NCBI GenBank assembly: GCA_914767715.1 | Contig: OU612069.1 | Location: 9,233,387-9,297,386 of the forward strand | Reading direction: 5' to 3' | DNA length: 64,000 nt | From: Membranipora membranacea | Taxonomy: Eukaryota > Bryozoa > Gymnolaemata > Cheilostomatida > Membraniporidae | Shown here: piece after piece, positions 22,238 through 35,900 of the stretch | How the letters are laid out: each line of letters begins with the position of its first letter | Position numbering within the stretch: position 1 is the stretch's first letter | Position numbers and translations under genes: made by a program | The notes under the pieces: generated by a model | What the model was told of the DNA's origin: nothing | The model's input: only the letters and a program-made list of their open reading frames with translations | Database searches by the model: none

Positions 22238-25200
22238 TTTGCATATCTTGTGCTGACAGCTACTAAGACGTTACCTGAAAATACCGAACTCAGTCAGATT
22301 CATGTGATACTAAGAGTGACTAACGTACCAAGACTTACAGGGTAGGTCAGTGACCACTGATATATAATACATGGATGAGGGGTACATATCTGACCCTGAG
22401 CAAGCATATGGCTATTCATGTCATGTCCACAAGTGCAGAATCTAGAATAGCTGACACCTGTAAAAACTTTTGTCTAGCAGCTTGCCTGAGTTTTTAAACG
22501 TTGTTACTGGGACGTCGATCAATGTATAACGTGAAAGCTGCCAGATTTATAGCTTAATTTAGATTCTGACACAAAGTTTTATACTGATGGCATATCTACA
22601 CAAATAGCCACGCTATGTAATTTACCACTGATCCATAAATTCACGTAAATGTCAGTGGCTGTCCCAGTGCTACAAAGTACTAACTGGCAAAACCACAAAA
22701 ATGGAGTTAGGACCACTTCTGGATTCTTCATAAACATTTTTCATCTGTTATTAAAAAATCTAACGATAATTCGAATTTTGAATTGCTAAAAAGCACCGAT
22801 CATTATTTCGGTTTTGCAAAAGCGCCAGTTAATACTTTGTCGGTGCTGTTGTGAGTCAAGAGATCCTCACAACAGGTGCTAACCGATCCCACAAGAGAAT
22901 CTGCTCAATGATGACATATAGAGTAAGTCAATTTACTTGTCAAAGGGAAAATTATCCATCTTACACATTGATCTCACTGGAAATTCCCGAAAATTTGACA
23001 TTCGACTTTATCGTAGAGTTTAGTCTTGGATTAACTATTTTTAATCTTTTGTGTCCATTCCAAACATTTGTCTTGATGTAGATGACAAATCTCTTCAATG
23101 TAAGGTAACGGGACAACTCCTGCCTGCAAATAACTGTCTGCTCCAACAAAGTTGTAACAAAACCATAAGCCAAAGTAGGTTTTTTTACAAATTGTTTATG
23201 ATATATTCCTGTATCGTAGTCTCAACACCTCATGCAGTACGGTTACTAAACATTAGTCTTGTCATGCGGCCACCAAAAAACCAAAGACTGGGGCCGCATG
23301 ACAAGGCCAACTAAACATCATAAAACTTTTGCACATTTTTGATGTTGATTTTAATTATTTTGGCTTCCGCTTGCCGCCAGGTACACATTGTCAGATCAGA
23401 CTCTGATGTGCCAGTCTCTAGCAGTACAAGGTACATCTGTGATGAGAGGTAAAATAACAGAGATATCCAGTCCGATGAAATATACGTAAGTATCATCAAA
23501 GCTTTTGATCCTAAATTAGATTTTTAACTCAATTTGGCCTTGGCTTAGTACTTTTGTAGCCTAAGCATCCAAAAGTAGTGGAGCTAGTTAAATCACCATC
23601 CCTCCCTAGGTCAGCCTTGGTACTTAAGCTAAGACAATCTTTTCTGTGCATTTTGACGCTAGCCTGAGCGTCGAAAAGTAGTAGTTAGTAGTGGCGCTAG
23701 TTGAGCCACTATCCCTCTCTATGACATCTCTGAGATTCCAATTTGGCCTTAGCTTAGTACTTTTCTAGCTTGAACATCCAAAAGTAGTTAGATATTAAAG
23801 AAGAACTTTTTGTGCTACTCCCTCTCATAGTTCTGGCACTCTAGCTATAAATTAATTTTTGGGTTTGTGATTAGAACTGTGTCTGATTTTTAACGTATTT
23901 TTAGTTTGATTGGTTATGGAATCTTCGAAATAAATGTTATGTTCGATAATCAAACTATATGTAGCGCTGTAGGCCATTATCACAGTGTAGGTAAGAGGAC
24001 AACTTATCTCTTTCACTGGCTTCTAAATTACAAATAGCTTACTCTTACTATTTTATTTGACACTTAATTTTTGATACAAACTTGAAATACCTATTTGACA
24101 CTCCACTGTCACAACAAAGACATCAATTAGTCATTTGTCACTTGCGTGACACTCTACTGAAAATTTTTTGACAATCAATATCTATTAATATATTTGAAAC
24201 AGATTGAAACCCTCCCCATCTCGAAATATTGTGCCAGCATTACCAGCAAACTATCAATCTCCATTCTCAAATGGACTCATATCAATATAGGCATGGTTGT
24301 TGCGTCATAGTCGTAAAAGTTGCATATCATTGCAAGTTTTCAATTTTCAGTTTTTGTAAATCCTCTTCGCTCAAAATATAATTTTGCCACTCTGCGCCAA
24401 TACTGTACTTATGTATACGGAGTTGAATCATGTTTGTCAGAGTTTGGAGTTGCGTTCCCCTTTTGCAGTCAGCTTCACAGTTATCTAAGAGGATCGATTC
24501 ATATATATACTATATACATTTTTATTACATCAACCATCCTCGGAAGATATTCTTCCTGGTGTGCAAAGAAAACCAAAAAACCACTCGAAATAAAGCTCAA
24601 TTTAATGAAAACATGTGGTTTGACAATGCAAATTTAAATGGTTGTTGATGAACAAAGATGATGAGGAAGGTTGTTGAAGCAGAAATAATTATGAATCAAA
24701 TAGAAGTTTGTGGGCGGATGTAAGATGTGCTATCACTAAAACAAAATTCTCAAATTTTCTTGTACTCGACAGCCAGGTGGCGTGTTATTTCTGCCCTGTG
24801 GAGGGCTGTGAGGGGTCTTACGGATTTAAGTATGTTCGTATCCACATATCAGGAGCAGCGGAACAGACTACCGTCGGTAAAATATTCACGTGTTCTGTGT
24901 GCGGAGCAGTACTGAGGGAGGAAAAGTCCTATCGGAGGATATCAGGTATTATTACCTGCATAAATAGTCTGATGTCGGGGATAGTATAGTCTAAGTTAGT
25001 CTGATACCGGGTATAGTATAGTCTAAGTTAGTCTGATACCGGGGATAGTATAGTCTAAGTCAGTCTGATACTGGGGAAAGTATAGTCTAAGTTAGTCTGA
25101 TACCGGGTATAGTATAGTCTAAGTTAGTCTGATACCGGGTATAGTATAGTCCAAGTTAGTCTGATACTGGGGAAAGTATAGTTTAAGTTAGTCTGATACC

Positions 25201-28200
25201 GGGGAAAGTATAGTCTAAGTTAGTCTGATACCGGGTATAGTATAGTCTAAGTTAGTCTGATACCGGGGAAAGTATAGTCTAAGTTAGTCAGATACCGGGT
25301 ATAGTATAGTCTAAGTTAGTCTGATACCGGGTATAGTATAGTCTAAGTTAGTCTGATACTGGGTATAGTATAGTCTAAGTTAGTCTGATACCGGGTATAG
25401 TATAGTCTAAGTTAGTCTGATACTGGGGAGAGTATAGTCTAAGTTAGTCTGATACTGGGTATAGTATAGTCTAAGTTAGTCTGATACCGGGTATAGTATA
25501 GTCTAAGTTAGTCTGATACCGGGTATAGTATAGTCTAAGTTAGTCTGATACCGGGGATAGTATAGTCTAAGTTAGTCTGATACCCGGTATAGTATAGTCT
25601 AAGTTAGTCTGATACCGGGGATAGTATAGTCTAAGTTAGTCTGATACCAGGGATAGTATAGTTTAAGTTAGTCTGATACCGGGTATAGTATAGTCTAAGT
25701 TAGTCTGATACCGGGGAAAGTATAGTCTAAGTTAGTCTGATACCGGGATAGTATAGTCTAAGTTAGTCTGATACCGGGGATAGTATAGTCTAAGTTAGTC
25801 TGATACCGGGTATAGTATACTCTAAGTTAGTCTGATACTGGGGAGAGTATAGTCTAAGTTAGTCTGATACCGGGTATAGTATAGTCTAAGTTAGTCTGAT
25901 ACTGGGGAAAGTATAGTCTAAGTTAGTCTGATACTGGGGAAAGTATAGTCTAAGTTAGTCTGATACTGGGGAAAGTATAGTCTAAGTTAGTCTGATACCG
26001 GGTATAGTATAGTCTAAGTTAGTCTGATACCGGGTATAGTATAGTCTAAATTAGTCTGATACCGAGGATAGTATAGTCTAAGTTAGTCTGATACCGGGTA
26101 TAGTATAGTCTAAGTTAGTCTGATACTGGGGAGAGTATAGTCTAAGTTAGTCTGATACCGGGTATAGTATAGTCTAAGTTAGTCTGATACCGGGACAGTA
26201 TAGTCTAAGTTAGTCTGATACCGGGGATAGTATAGCCTAAGTTAGTCTGATACCGGGTATAGTATAGTCTAAGTTAGTCTGATACTGGGTATAGTATAGT
26301 CTAAGTTAGTCTGATACCGGGGATAGTACAGCCTTAGGGGCTAGGCCGCAATAGCTGCGCCAGGTTGCTCTACGTTTGCAGACAGGTCGGTACACACCTG
26401 AGGGCCAATCGAACCCCATTAGTCGATGGACTGCATTGGGATTTTAATCCACGAACTTCATTATTTGCATGTTAAAATGAGGCACTCTAACCAACTCCTA
26501 CTCCTGATGTTGGGGATAGTGTTGTCTTAGCGTTCGTATGGCTGCAATGCGAGTTAGGCCATGATCAACCGCTCATGCCGCTATCTCGCATTGCAGCTGT
26601 CAGAGCACTTGGACTAGGAACAATGCATAAAAAGAGCACGGAATGATGAGATGGTGGAATATCAATTAAGGCATTTGAAAATAGTATCAGTGTAAATTTT
26701 GATGTTGTTGAAAGATAAATAAATAAATGGAATTAATAATCATGCCATCAAAGTGGATTTTGGAAAAATTGTTGATTGATTTTCATCTAATTCTGCATTT
26801 CCAATTTAAATTCCAATAACAACTATGCTGCAGCAGTTATTTTTAAGTTTTTTTTTCAGATAAGCTTATGTTACATCTAAACATTATGAACATATCGAAG
26901 GACACTTCAAACATCGCCGGCATCGGATCAGAGTGCGATATAGCTCAGGAGTTAGACCCAGGCTTTGTGAGACAGAGAATGAGAATCGTGTGTAGAGGTG
27001 AGAATGGACAAGGGAGTGGTAGTGACGATCAACCAAAAAGTGCATTGAATCTCAGGCTATAGGCTATTTCTCATGTTTGTAGGTTTGATATTTGTCTCAA
27101 ACAGAGTCTTGATATCAGCAGTAAAGCTAGACTGGTATCTACATTGCACTCAAGTCATCTTTGTTGATGCAAGAAGTTGTTGGCAGCTATAACAATTCTG
27201 ATAGCCCTGATAATCATAGAGTTCATGTTATAAAGTTACTTGGAGTAATGCGTCAAAGTTGAAACAGTTAGCAGCTCTATACTAAAGAGTACGGAATTCA
27301 TCTGCCCCTGCCCATGTGGTAAACTTCTTATGTGGACTGCCACGGGTAGATGTGTAATTGCAAAATGTAAATCACTATTTCTAAGCACCTCTCCAACTAT
27401 CTTTACAGAAATTAAACATATTACATAGATACATATACATATTCGACTTACCGCCCTCCTGTACAAGGTAGGAGTGGGCAAGCTAAGCTAATGCATTGAG
27501 TGCCGACCTCCATTAGCAGCATGGGTAGTGACTGGGATTCGAGCAAGCAACCCTCAGACTGTCTAGGTACGCCATCTACGCCATCCTGCCTGCCTGCCAT
27601 TATCGAAAGGCTTTTGCGAGTGGTACCAAGCGGTAGAGTTAGTTTAAACTGTAGATTTGACAGCGCTGTGTGTTTATCACGAAAATACAATAATATATGT
27701 ATTTATATGGTTATTGTATTTCAATATTTCAGATGATCAGGCACTACATAGCTATAGCATAGGAGAGACTGTCACTGTTACTGGGATGCTTGTGTATGAT
27801 AATCTGATACCTAAACACCCTCAAGTCTACTTAGAGGTCTGTCAAGAGTAAATCGAATTTGATATAACTCGGCTATAATGTAAATGGTATTTCTGGGGGG
27901 GGGGAAATCTTTCAATTAGAAAGAGCGATGATTTACTAAAGCAAATTATCGCTATCATATCGCTCAAAATTATCACTCACTTGGTCTTTCAATTAGACAA
28001 AATTGTTCACTCAAGCAAGGAGTTAACTCCTTGACTCAAGTAGCTGAATAATTGGTTGCGGCTTTTCTTCCAAACAATATGTGTCTCAGTGTTCAATTTT
28101 TCTAGCATCGAGGTCCATCAAGATTCCATCCAAACTGAATGGTTTTGGGACTACTGGGCCTTTGCACCATATGCCCTCACCAATCTGCCTCTTAACTGGC

Positions 28201-29881
28201 GGGACTGGGCCTCCATCATTTTGGTTTTTTTAGAAGTTCGCCCCTGAGAACAGGATAGGAGATAACTCATCATATCGTTATGTACATGTCCTGTTGATCC
28301 TTTTGATTCAAACAACATTATTGTATTAATTTATTATAACTACTACCTGTTACAGGCAAATACGGTAGTTCAACATCAAGTAGAAGAACAGGCAAACAGC
28401 ATTAAAGAGGTGGATTTATCACGACTGCCTGAGCCAATACAACAATTGTACAAAGGTAAGGTCTGAACATAAGTAAGAGAATAGACTAAAATGAATAAAA
28501 ATGAATACAATCTAAGACATGACCATTTTAATTATTATTCTTTATCTTCCATATTTCTTCTTCCATTTATTATTGTTTTGTTTTGGCATACTAGGTAGAA
28601 CATCATGTTAATAATGAAAATTGCTTGTCAATAAATGTTTAAAAGAAAAAAGGATAACAATGTGAAAGAAAGTTGTATCATGACCTATTATCCTAGATTG
28701 GCAGCGTCATCATCTATACATGTGCCTGAAATTTTTTTCCCGTTTGCATCTTATTCTTTGTAGACACAAGAGAATCAATGTGGAGCTTCGCTCAGGCCAT
28801 GGCTTATCTTGTTGGTGGTAAGTTTTAATTCAACTTGTAATACTGCAAACCGTCCTTTGTTTGTAGCTATATGATTGATTTTAAACTTCCAAAACCTACT
28901 TGCCATGTAATCATAAGATGTATTTTTTCTTCTTGTGTGTCTTGTGTGATGAAGAAATCTTAGCTCTGCGTATTACAAAACTTCATGCCCATAACTTACC
29001 ATAACTTACCCGGCCATCCGATCAACTTAGCTAATATGATTTATTCTATATATTAAAATTATGTAATATTAATATATATAATATAATTTATATATAATTA
29101 CAATATAATATTAAAATTATATTGACTTAATATTTCATGAAATGATTTAAAAAATTGATAAATTAGGCTTTACTAGTCGACCAAGGATGCTAGCAGATGA
29201 AAAACCCATTACTGTTCTTTAGAAACTCGGAAGGAACGAGATATATTATATTGAATGTCTATGTAGTGTGAAGATTTTGCGATCTGTAAAATGCATACAG
29301 TGTATGCACACTGATCATAATATCATACTATTGTGTACATATCTCTGATCACCAGAGCATGATTTATTTCACATAGCTTGGGAAGAGTATGGTTCGATGT
29401 CCACAGGTTAGTACCTAGCTAGGGTGGGCTAACTCCTCTTTTTTATTTATTTATTTGCTTTTTTATGGCATTGATATTAAACATGTGTTACATTTAGATT
29501 AAAAAAAAACTAAAGCATGGGCCAATCAGATACTTTGAAAACGTTGATCTGCTTCTCAGTCAGACCATGGGGGGGGGGGAGGTCAGGCACCACCCTAAGT
29601 CACATGTAATATCCACCAGGTTTTCTTCTTTGTAGAATGTATATCTCCGGCAGGTACTTTTGTAAAGCTGAAGTTGTCTCTCTTGCTCAGTCTACTCAGC
29701 CCATCCTGCAATGTCAGTATTGATAGAAAATCGAGATCAATTGATTTTTGTTTACGTTTTAATTATGATTTGATTATTGATTAAATATATTATTTTAGTT
29801 CATCTGTATATTTAGTTATAACCTAACATTGCCAAAAATAAAGTCATGCAATTTTTTATTTTTAAACGGCGGCGATAACTC

Positions 29882-29937
<56 letters not shown>

Positions 29938-32900
29938 GTTAACATTAATAATCCTATTGGCTAAGATTAAAGTGTGACTGTTAATGGCCGATTAGTGCAA
30001 GTTTCAGTTTTGGTAGCTTGCTGCACACCTAGGCTCAGGAGGTCTTTTATGACCTCACCTCTAGTATGCATTCTAGTTTTCTAGGATCCATCACATTCTC
30101 AGCATGAGCATTTAGGCCACCTTGCGTCCTTCTTTAGGGGCAGCCCAATCTTCTGTTGCTTTCCAAATAGCAAGTATATTTATATTTTCTCTACTCTGTA
30201 GGGACTGAATGTGTTGTGTGTGGGACAGGAGACACTGATTATAAGGAGATTGTTAGCTTACTTCTCAGAGTTACTACCAAACTGTGTGACTCACTCTGAT
30301 CACTCGAGCCTCATAGCTGACATGAGAGATGATCGGCAGACTACAGCACGATACTTTATATCTGGTAATAGACCCAAATTATTTTAAATTATTGGTTTAC
30401 AAAGATTTTCCAATGTAGATATCCAGTCTAGGTGAACTTATTTATGTCTGCCCTATACTGCAGAGACGAACATATGCCTCAACTGTCCGCACATGCGCAG
30501 AGTGCATGGTAAGAGGCACCGCCTCCCCCCTCACACCCTCCTACACATTACAGACTACCCAAAGACTAATGCATGTTATAGTCGGGCAGTTACTTATGAT
30601 AAAGTTATGCATAATAAGTAAATAAGTAAAGTGTTTGTTTATTCTATTGTACTTCCTGGATACCGTGACATCTTAATGCAGAGAATGGGAGTTACTTGCC
30701 CTTATTGGAGGCACTTTTTCCACCATCGTTAATTAATGCCAAGTAGAGCATTGAAATTTTTGACATGCAAATCGGACAAAACTCATAAATAAATGCCTGA
30801 ATATAATATGCATTGGTCTTTGGGTAGTCTGTAATGTGTAGGAGGTCTGTGAGGTGGGAGGCGGTGCCTCTTACCATGCACTCTGCGCATGTGCGGACTG
30901 TTGAGGCATACGTTCGTCTCTGCAGTATAGGGCAGACATAAATAAGTTCACCTAGACTGGATATCTACATTGGAAAATCTTTGTAAACCCATAATGTAAA
31001 GATTATTGGGTCTAAATGGAACACTGGCTTTGCTATCTTTGACCTTGAACTTATGGAGTTGCCTCTCTTGATGTAAGGCAGCCCCACTGTCGCTGTGCTG
31101 CAGAGATAGACTATGTCTCAAGTCTATCTGGCGAGCAGAATGCTTACTGTGTGGAATAGGCATAAGGGGAAGCCGTGTAATTTATTACACTTATGTTTAG
31201 CATTTGTGGTCCAATATCTACCTCAAATGCATTTCTGTCAGCTGAAGCATTAGAGGAAGATATTAACGCTTGACTTTGGTTCAGGTGTGACTGATTTTTG
31301 ATAATAAAGATGGAAGTTTATATAATGAGGTTGAGTGTATGTAGTTAGCCGAAGGTTTTGCTATTTCAGGTGTATGTGTGACTATGTGCAATTTCCCTCC
31401 TGTGTAAACCCTCCTGCTTCTGACTTCCAGAGTTTGTGAAATACCAGATTTTTAGACATAGTTGAGAACACATACAGATGACACCACCCCCCCCCCCCCC
31501 AAATAGAAATAGCTTAAAATAAGCTAAGGCAATCTATTGTTAAAATATTAATGTATGTTGCCTGCATATTTGTGAACTAATTCACTGAACCTCAGCACAT
31601 GACCTTTGGGGAGAGCTAAAAAGGATTAGCTATAGGGATAGGGATAGAGTTTATTACAGTCTCTGAAAAGAGAAATAATATGGTGTTTCGACAGAGCTAA
31701 AGGTTGAGCCAATTTAAATTTGCAGTCAACTGGGGGAGATAACTGCTAATGTCTGATCTCATGTAGATGTTCTATGAAACAGATTGTTTTATATTATATC
31801 ATTCATATTATTTTATATTCGTATTTATATTATATGTATCATTCTATATTTTACAGGTGGATCATGTCTAAATGCTCACCACTCAGTGTGTGTGGTACCT
31901 GATATCAATGCCCTCACCAAACAAGAAAATATAAATCTAGAGAGAGGTGTGTTTGCGAATCGTTGCGGAATATGTTTTAATTATGAATTGTGTAACTTCT
32001 ATTCGGCGAGGAACAATATTAAACCTTTTAAACACCTACAGGCGTTTTGGTTATTCAATGGACTAAACAGTATCCTTGTGTCTGCGTGGCATGATATAAT
32101 TGTTGTGTGTCATCCCTCATCTATTCGAGCCACAATACATTTTCACTTTTGCACTTCATGATGCTTTCTGGAAATCCTGGGGATAATCTTCTAAACAAGT
32201 ATAGATTAAATGATGACTTATTTTGTCGCATTTATAGCCTTAGAGTACGGCAAGGTGTTACAATCGGTTCCAGGGTGCTCAGACTATATAAGTATAGATG
32301 TACAGTGTAAGATTTGGGCCTGCGCTGATAGTAGAACAAACTCTAAGGCTAAGACTGGTTCAAGTCGGGGTGTACCCATACCAGCCAATAAATTACCTGT
32401 GAACCCATGCTACAATCAGTGAGTATCCTCATACCTCTCTTACCTCCTCTGCTTTAGTACATACTAGATCTTTGATACGCAAGTAGTCTGCCTAAAATAA
32501 GTTGTTCTTGATCCTTGATCTTGTACCTTGTCATTTATTGTGTAAGGAGTATAATTTTCATATTAGCAACTTCACTATAACCGATGAGAGCGACTATTGT
32601 TAGCAGTTGGTACTGTTTAAATTAAATTGGTACATCTCTTTATATCCTAACTATGAATGGGATTAAGTGTATGGTTATTTGGGTAGATAAATCTTACAAA
32701 CAAAATCAGTAGTGAGTTTGATCCAATTTGCCTGCATTCAAGTTGCTCCCCTTCACCAGTCATGCCACAGGCCAAGGCATTTTGGGAGGGATAACGCATA
32801 GTACATGACAGGAAGCTGTTATGGTTGGCGGAAGATTTTGCGTAAATGGTTTGAGGTTCGCCCCCAAAAACAGCTCTAGTTTCTGCAAAATTAATAATGA

Positions 32901-35900
32901 TGGATATGGTTGGAATTCAATCACATCTGAAGTGGGACCACCCCCCTCCCCCTGCACAATATGGGAGACACCCTTTCATATATATATATATATATATATA
33001 TGATCTGTCTGAGTAATAGGTTTTTCCCATTACTCATGACCATTTTATTAATGATTTTGTGAGTCAACGTCCGTCTTGAAATTATTGAACTATTCAACTT
33101 GTACACACTTTAAATGATATTTAAATTATAAGTCAAGTAAAAATAAAAGTATAAAAAAGCTAAAAATAAAGTAAAAAATTAAAAAATATATTTTGTGTAA
33201 TTAATTGAGTTTTTGTCCATTGTTGTTTCATATCTACATCTTACGCAAGTATATACACAGAATTTTGCAACATGCACTATTGTCTGTGTGATTTAATAAA
33301 TCAATCAATTGTTATCTAGATGCAAACACAGGTTGTGAGCAGAGTCTCCAAATTTGCCCTGTTACTGTAAAACTGTACTGTAACTTGGTTTATACTCAAG
33401 TTGTCAAATATTCATCCTGAACATCATCAATTTGGTTAGTATGGGAAGTATCGTCTATGGTTGATCAGATGATATAAAGCACCTCAAGCCTGATATGAGA
33501 CTAGATCCCCGGTTCCCATGATCTCAGACCTGGCAGACCCGGGCTGCACTTACTGCGCTCATAGTAAACAATCAAAACAGTTTTGATAGTATCCTGATTA
33601 TGGATATAAAAATACAGTAGAGATTGGTCATAATATGCTCCTGCCTATCCAATAATAAAATTGCTGCTTTGGCCTCAGGTCTAAGAATTTAGGCAATCTA
33701 GATCATAAGGCTTGTCAATACACTACAGTGTTAGCCAATCAGGTTCTCACAATGCTGTGATTAGCTGAAAAGTTGTTTATTGAAATATGGTCTTACTTAA
33801 GCGAGGCAGCCTGACATTGCGGGTGGTGCAAAGACAATGCGGGCTGGAACATAATACAGAGTTGAAGTAATGCAATGTCCGATCTATACTGTATTTCTAT
33901 GTCTTTGAACCTGATACAGCAATACTATTTTCTTTGGGCAGAGGGGATTTAGGATGGGTGGGTGGAGCAAGGAGTTAAAGTCTTTAACTCCTTCGGGGAG
34001 CAAGAGATTAGGTGGAGGCCTCATACTAATGTTTTTCCTTATTTCACAGGCTCTTTGATCTAGTGCTGCTGACTGATGACATGTCTAGCGATTATCTGGA
34101 GGAGATCTCATATCATAGTCTGCTACAGACACTTTGCTACAACAACCCAAACAGGGAAAACTCAAGAGAAAACTTGGATTCTGTCCTCAACGAGGAGGCA
34201 ACTTCTGGTAACAGCGAGAGAATTTGTCATTCACAGCTAAAGCAGGTGAATAGAATGCTATGAGTAGATTTAACTTTATTTAATATACACTTCATTAATG
34301 ATCAATGTACCCATGTACAACATAAAGATCATGTTTACAATAAGTGAAAAATTAAAAAATAATGTGGTCAGTCAATGGGTAAAGAGGAAAAAATTGAATA
34401 TCAGTTGATCTGAGCTTTGAAAGCTTTCATTAATCATGGATACAAAGTTTCTGCTACCTACTTTACCATTACATTTGAGATCTAAAGATCAGTTCGGTTC
34501 ATTCAAAACGTTACTATTCGACCATATATTATCGACTTGACCAACATCATTGATGGTATTATTCCTTTCTGTTTCTTTATTTTTTATTTCAAAATTATTT
34601 TTCTCTGGCACTGAGTGCAAAACATTTCGAATGAGATGACATTGGTTGCCAATAAAAGTATATATATATATTGAACATAATATGAATAATAATGTTTTTT
34701 TTTGTAGAAAGACTTGTCAATATACTGTTAAACCTCTATCTGAATTCTTCTTTTTTTTTCTTCTCGATTTTAATATTTTAGTTATATTATATTACATTTT
34801 TTTCTTATTTTTATTTCATTTAGTTTATTGAGGTGGCGCGGAGTCTCACAGTAACATTTCCGGAAGATGTGAAGTCATATTTAGCTAGGTTTTACCTGGC
34901 TAGTCGACATGTACGCAGTGAGATCGGGAATGCTATTCCATCTTCCTCTCTCAAAACTATGTGAGCCTTTCTCTTACTCCAGTTGAATTTTTAAAAAGAA
35001 AACCCTAATGTATCTAGTTAAAAATTGAACAAGTTCTCAATTTCATTTGTTCTTATTTTTAAGATGAGGTTTTGTTGTCAAACCAATAAACTTACTCATT
35101 GGTCATACAATTACCTACTTTTTGAAGCTATCCGCCATCTCAGTAAACAGGATTAAATCAGTCTAATTGAATAAACTGACAGTGCGATAAAATCGGATAG
35201 TCTGGCACATAAAGTGCTGTTTGTTGTAAAAGATAAATCCTTCCGACTTTTTTATTGATACTAAAAAATCAAAAGGAAACTCAATTATATCGCCTCAAAT
35301 ATGTTCCATACCCATGTTACCTAAATTAGCCTGCTAACCCTAATTATAACATTACATTATATCATAGTATCTATATTATATTATATATATATATATATAT
35401 AACTCAGTGCTGTGTTGTAATTACATAAGTATATAGAGCAGACTGGCAGACAGAAACCAAACTTTATTATGATTTCTTGATGCAGCTGTGTATACAGTAT
35501 ACTATAGGGATGTTTGATCTTAGATAATTGTTACTTGGCAATGAGTTCACCTTCCTCAATTATTATAGGCTATTAGCGTATCAGATTGTTGTTATTTAAT
35601 GCATCATGAGTCATGTATGCATCTTTTAACCTAGCAAATAATGTCAGGAGTGATAGTTGTCCTCTCTCCTGTCATGGGGACATAACTTTTGACTTCAATT
35701 CATGATAGGATTTTTTGTTCACGATGCGTACAAGTCTTTAGCAAGTATATACATACAAGCAACACAACGACATCTGAATATCAGATTTGGAATTTCAAGT
35801 TAATGTTGAAAGCATATAAATACTTGTTCATAATTTCGTTGTTAAATGTGAATAATCATATTTATATAGTAATAGTTATGGATAAAAAGTATGAATTTTT

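Noticed and set aside
23904-23991. Open stretch LIGYGIFEINV flanked by splice-like sites in MCMDC2
   Set aside because: The exons on either side (23381-23485 and 24773-24945) already join in phase and reproduce the KYTQ junction of human MCMDC2; including this piece breaks the match.
24960-26335. CRISPR-like array
   Set aside because: The units are contiguous with no unique spacers, in an intron of an animal gene; it is a minisatellite.
32107-32310. ORFs overlapping MCMDC2 exon 32238-32418 in other frames
   Set aside because: Shadow frames of a well-supported exon.
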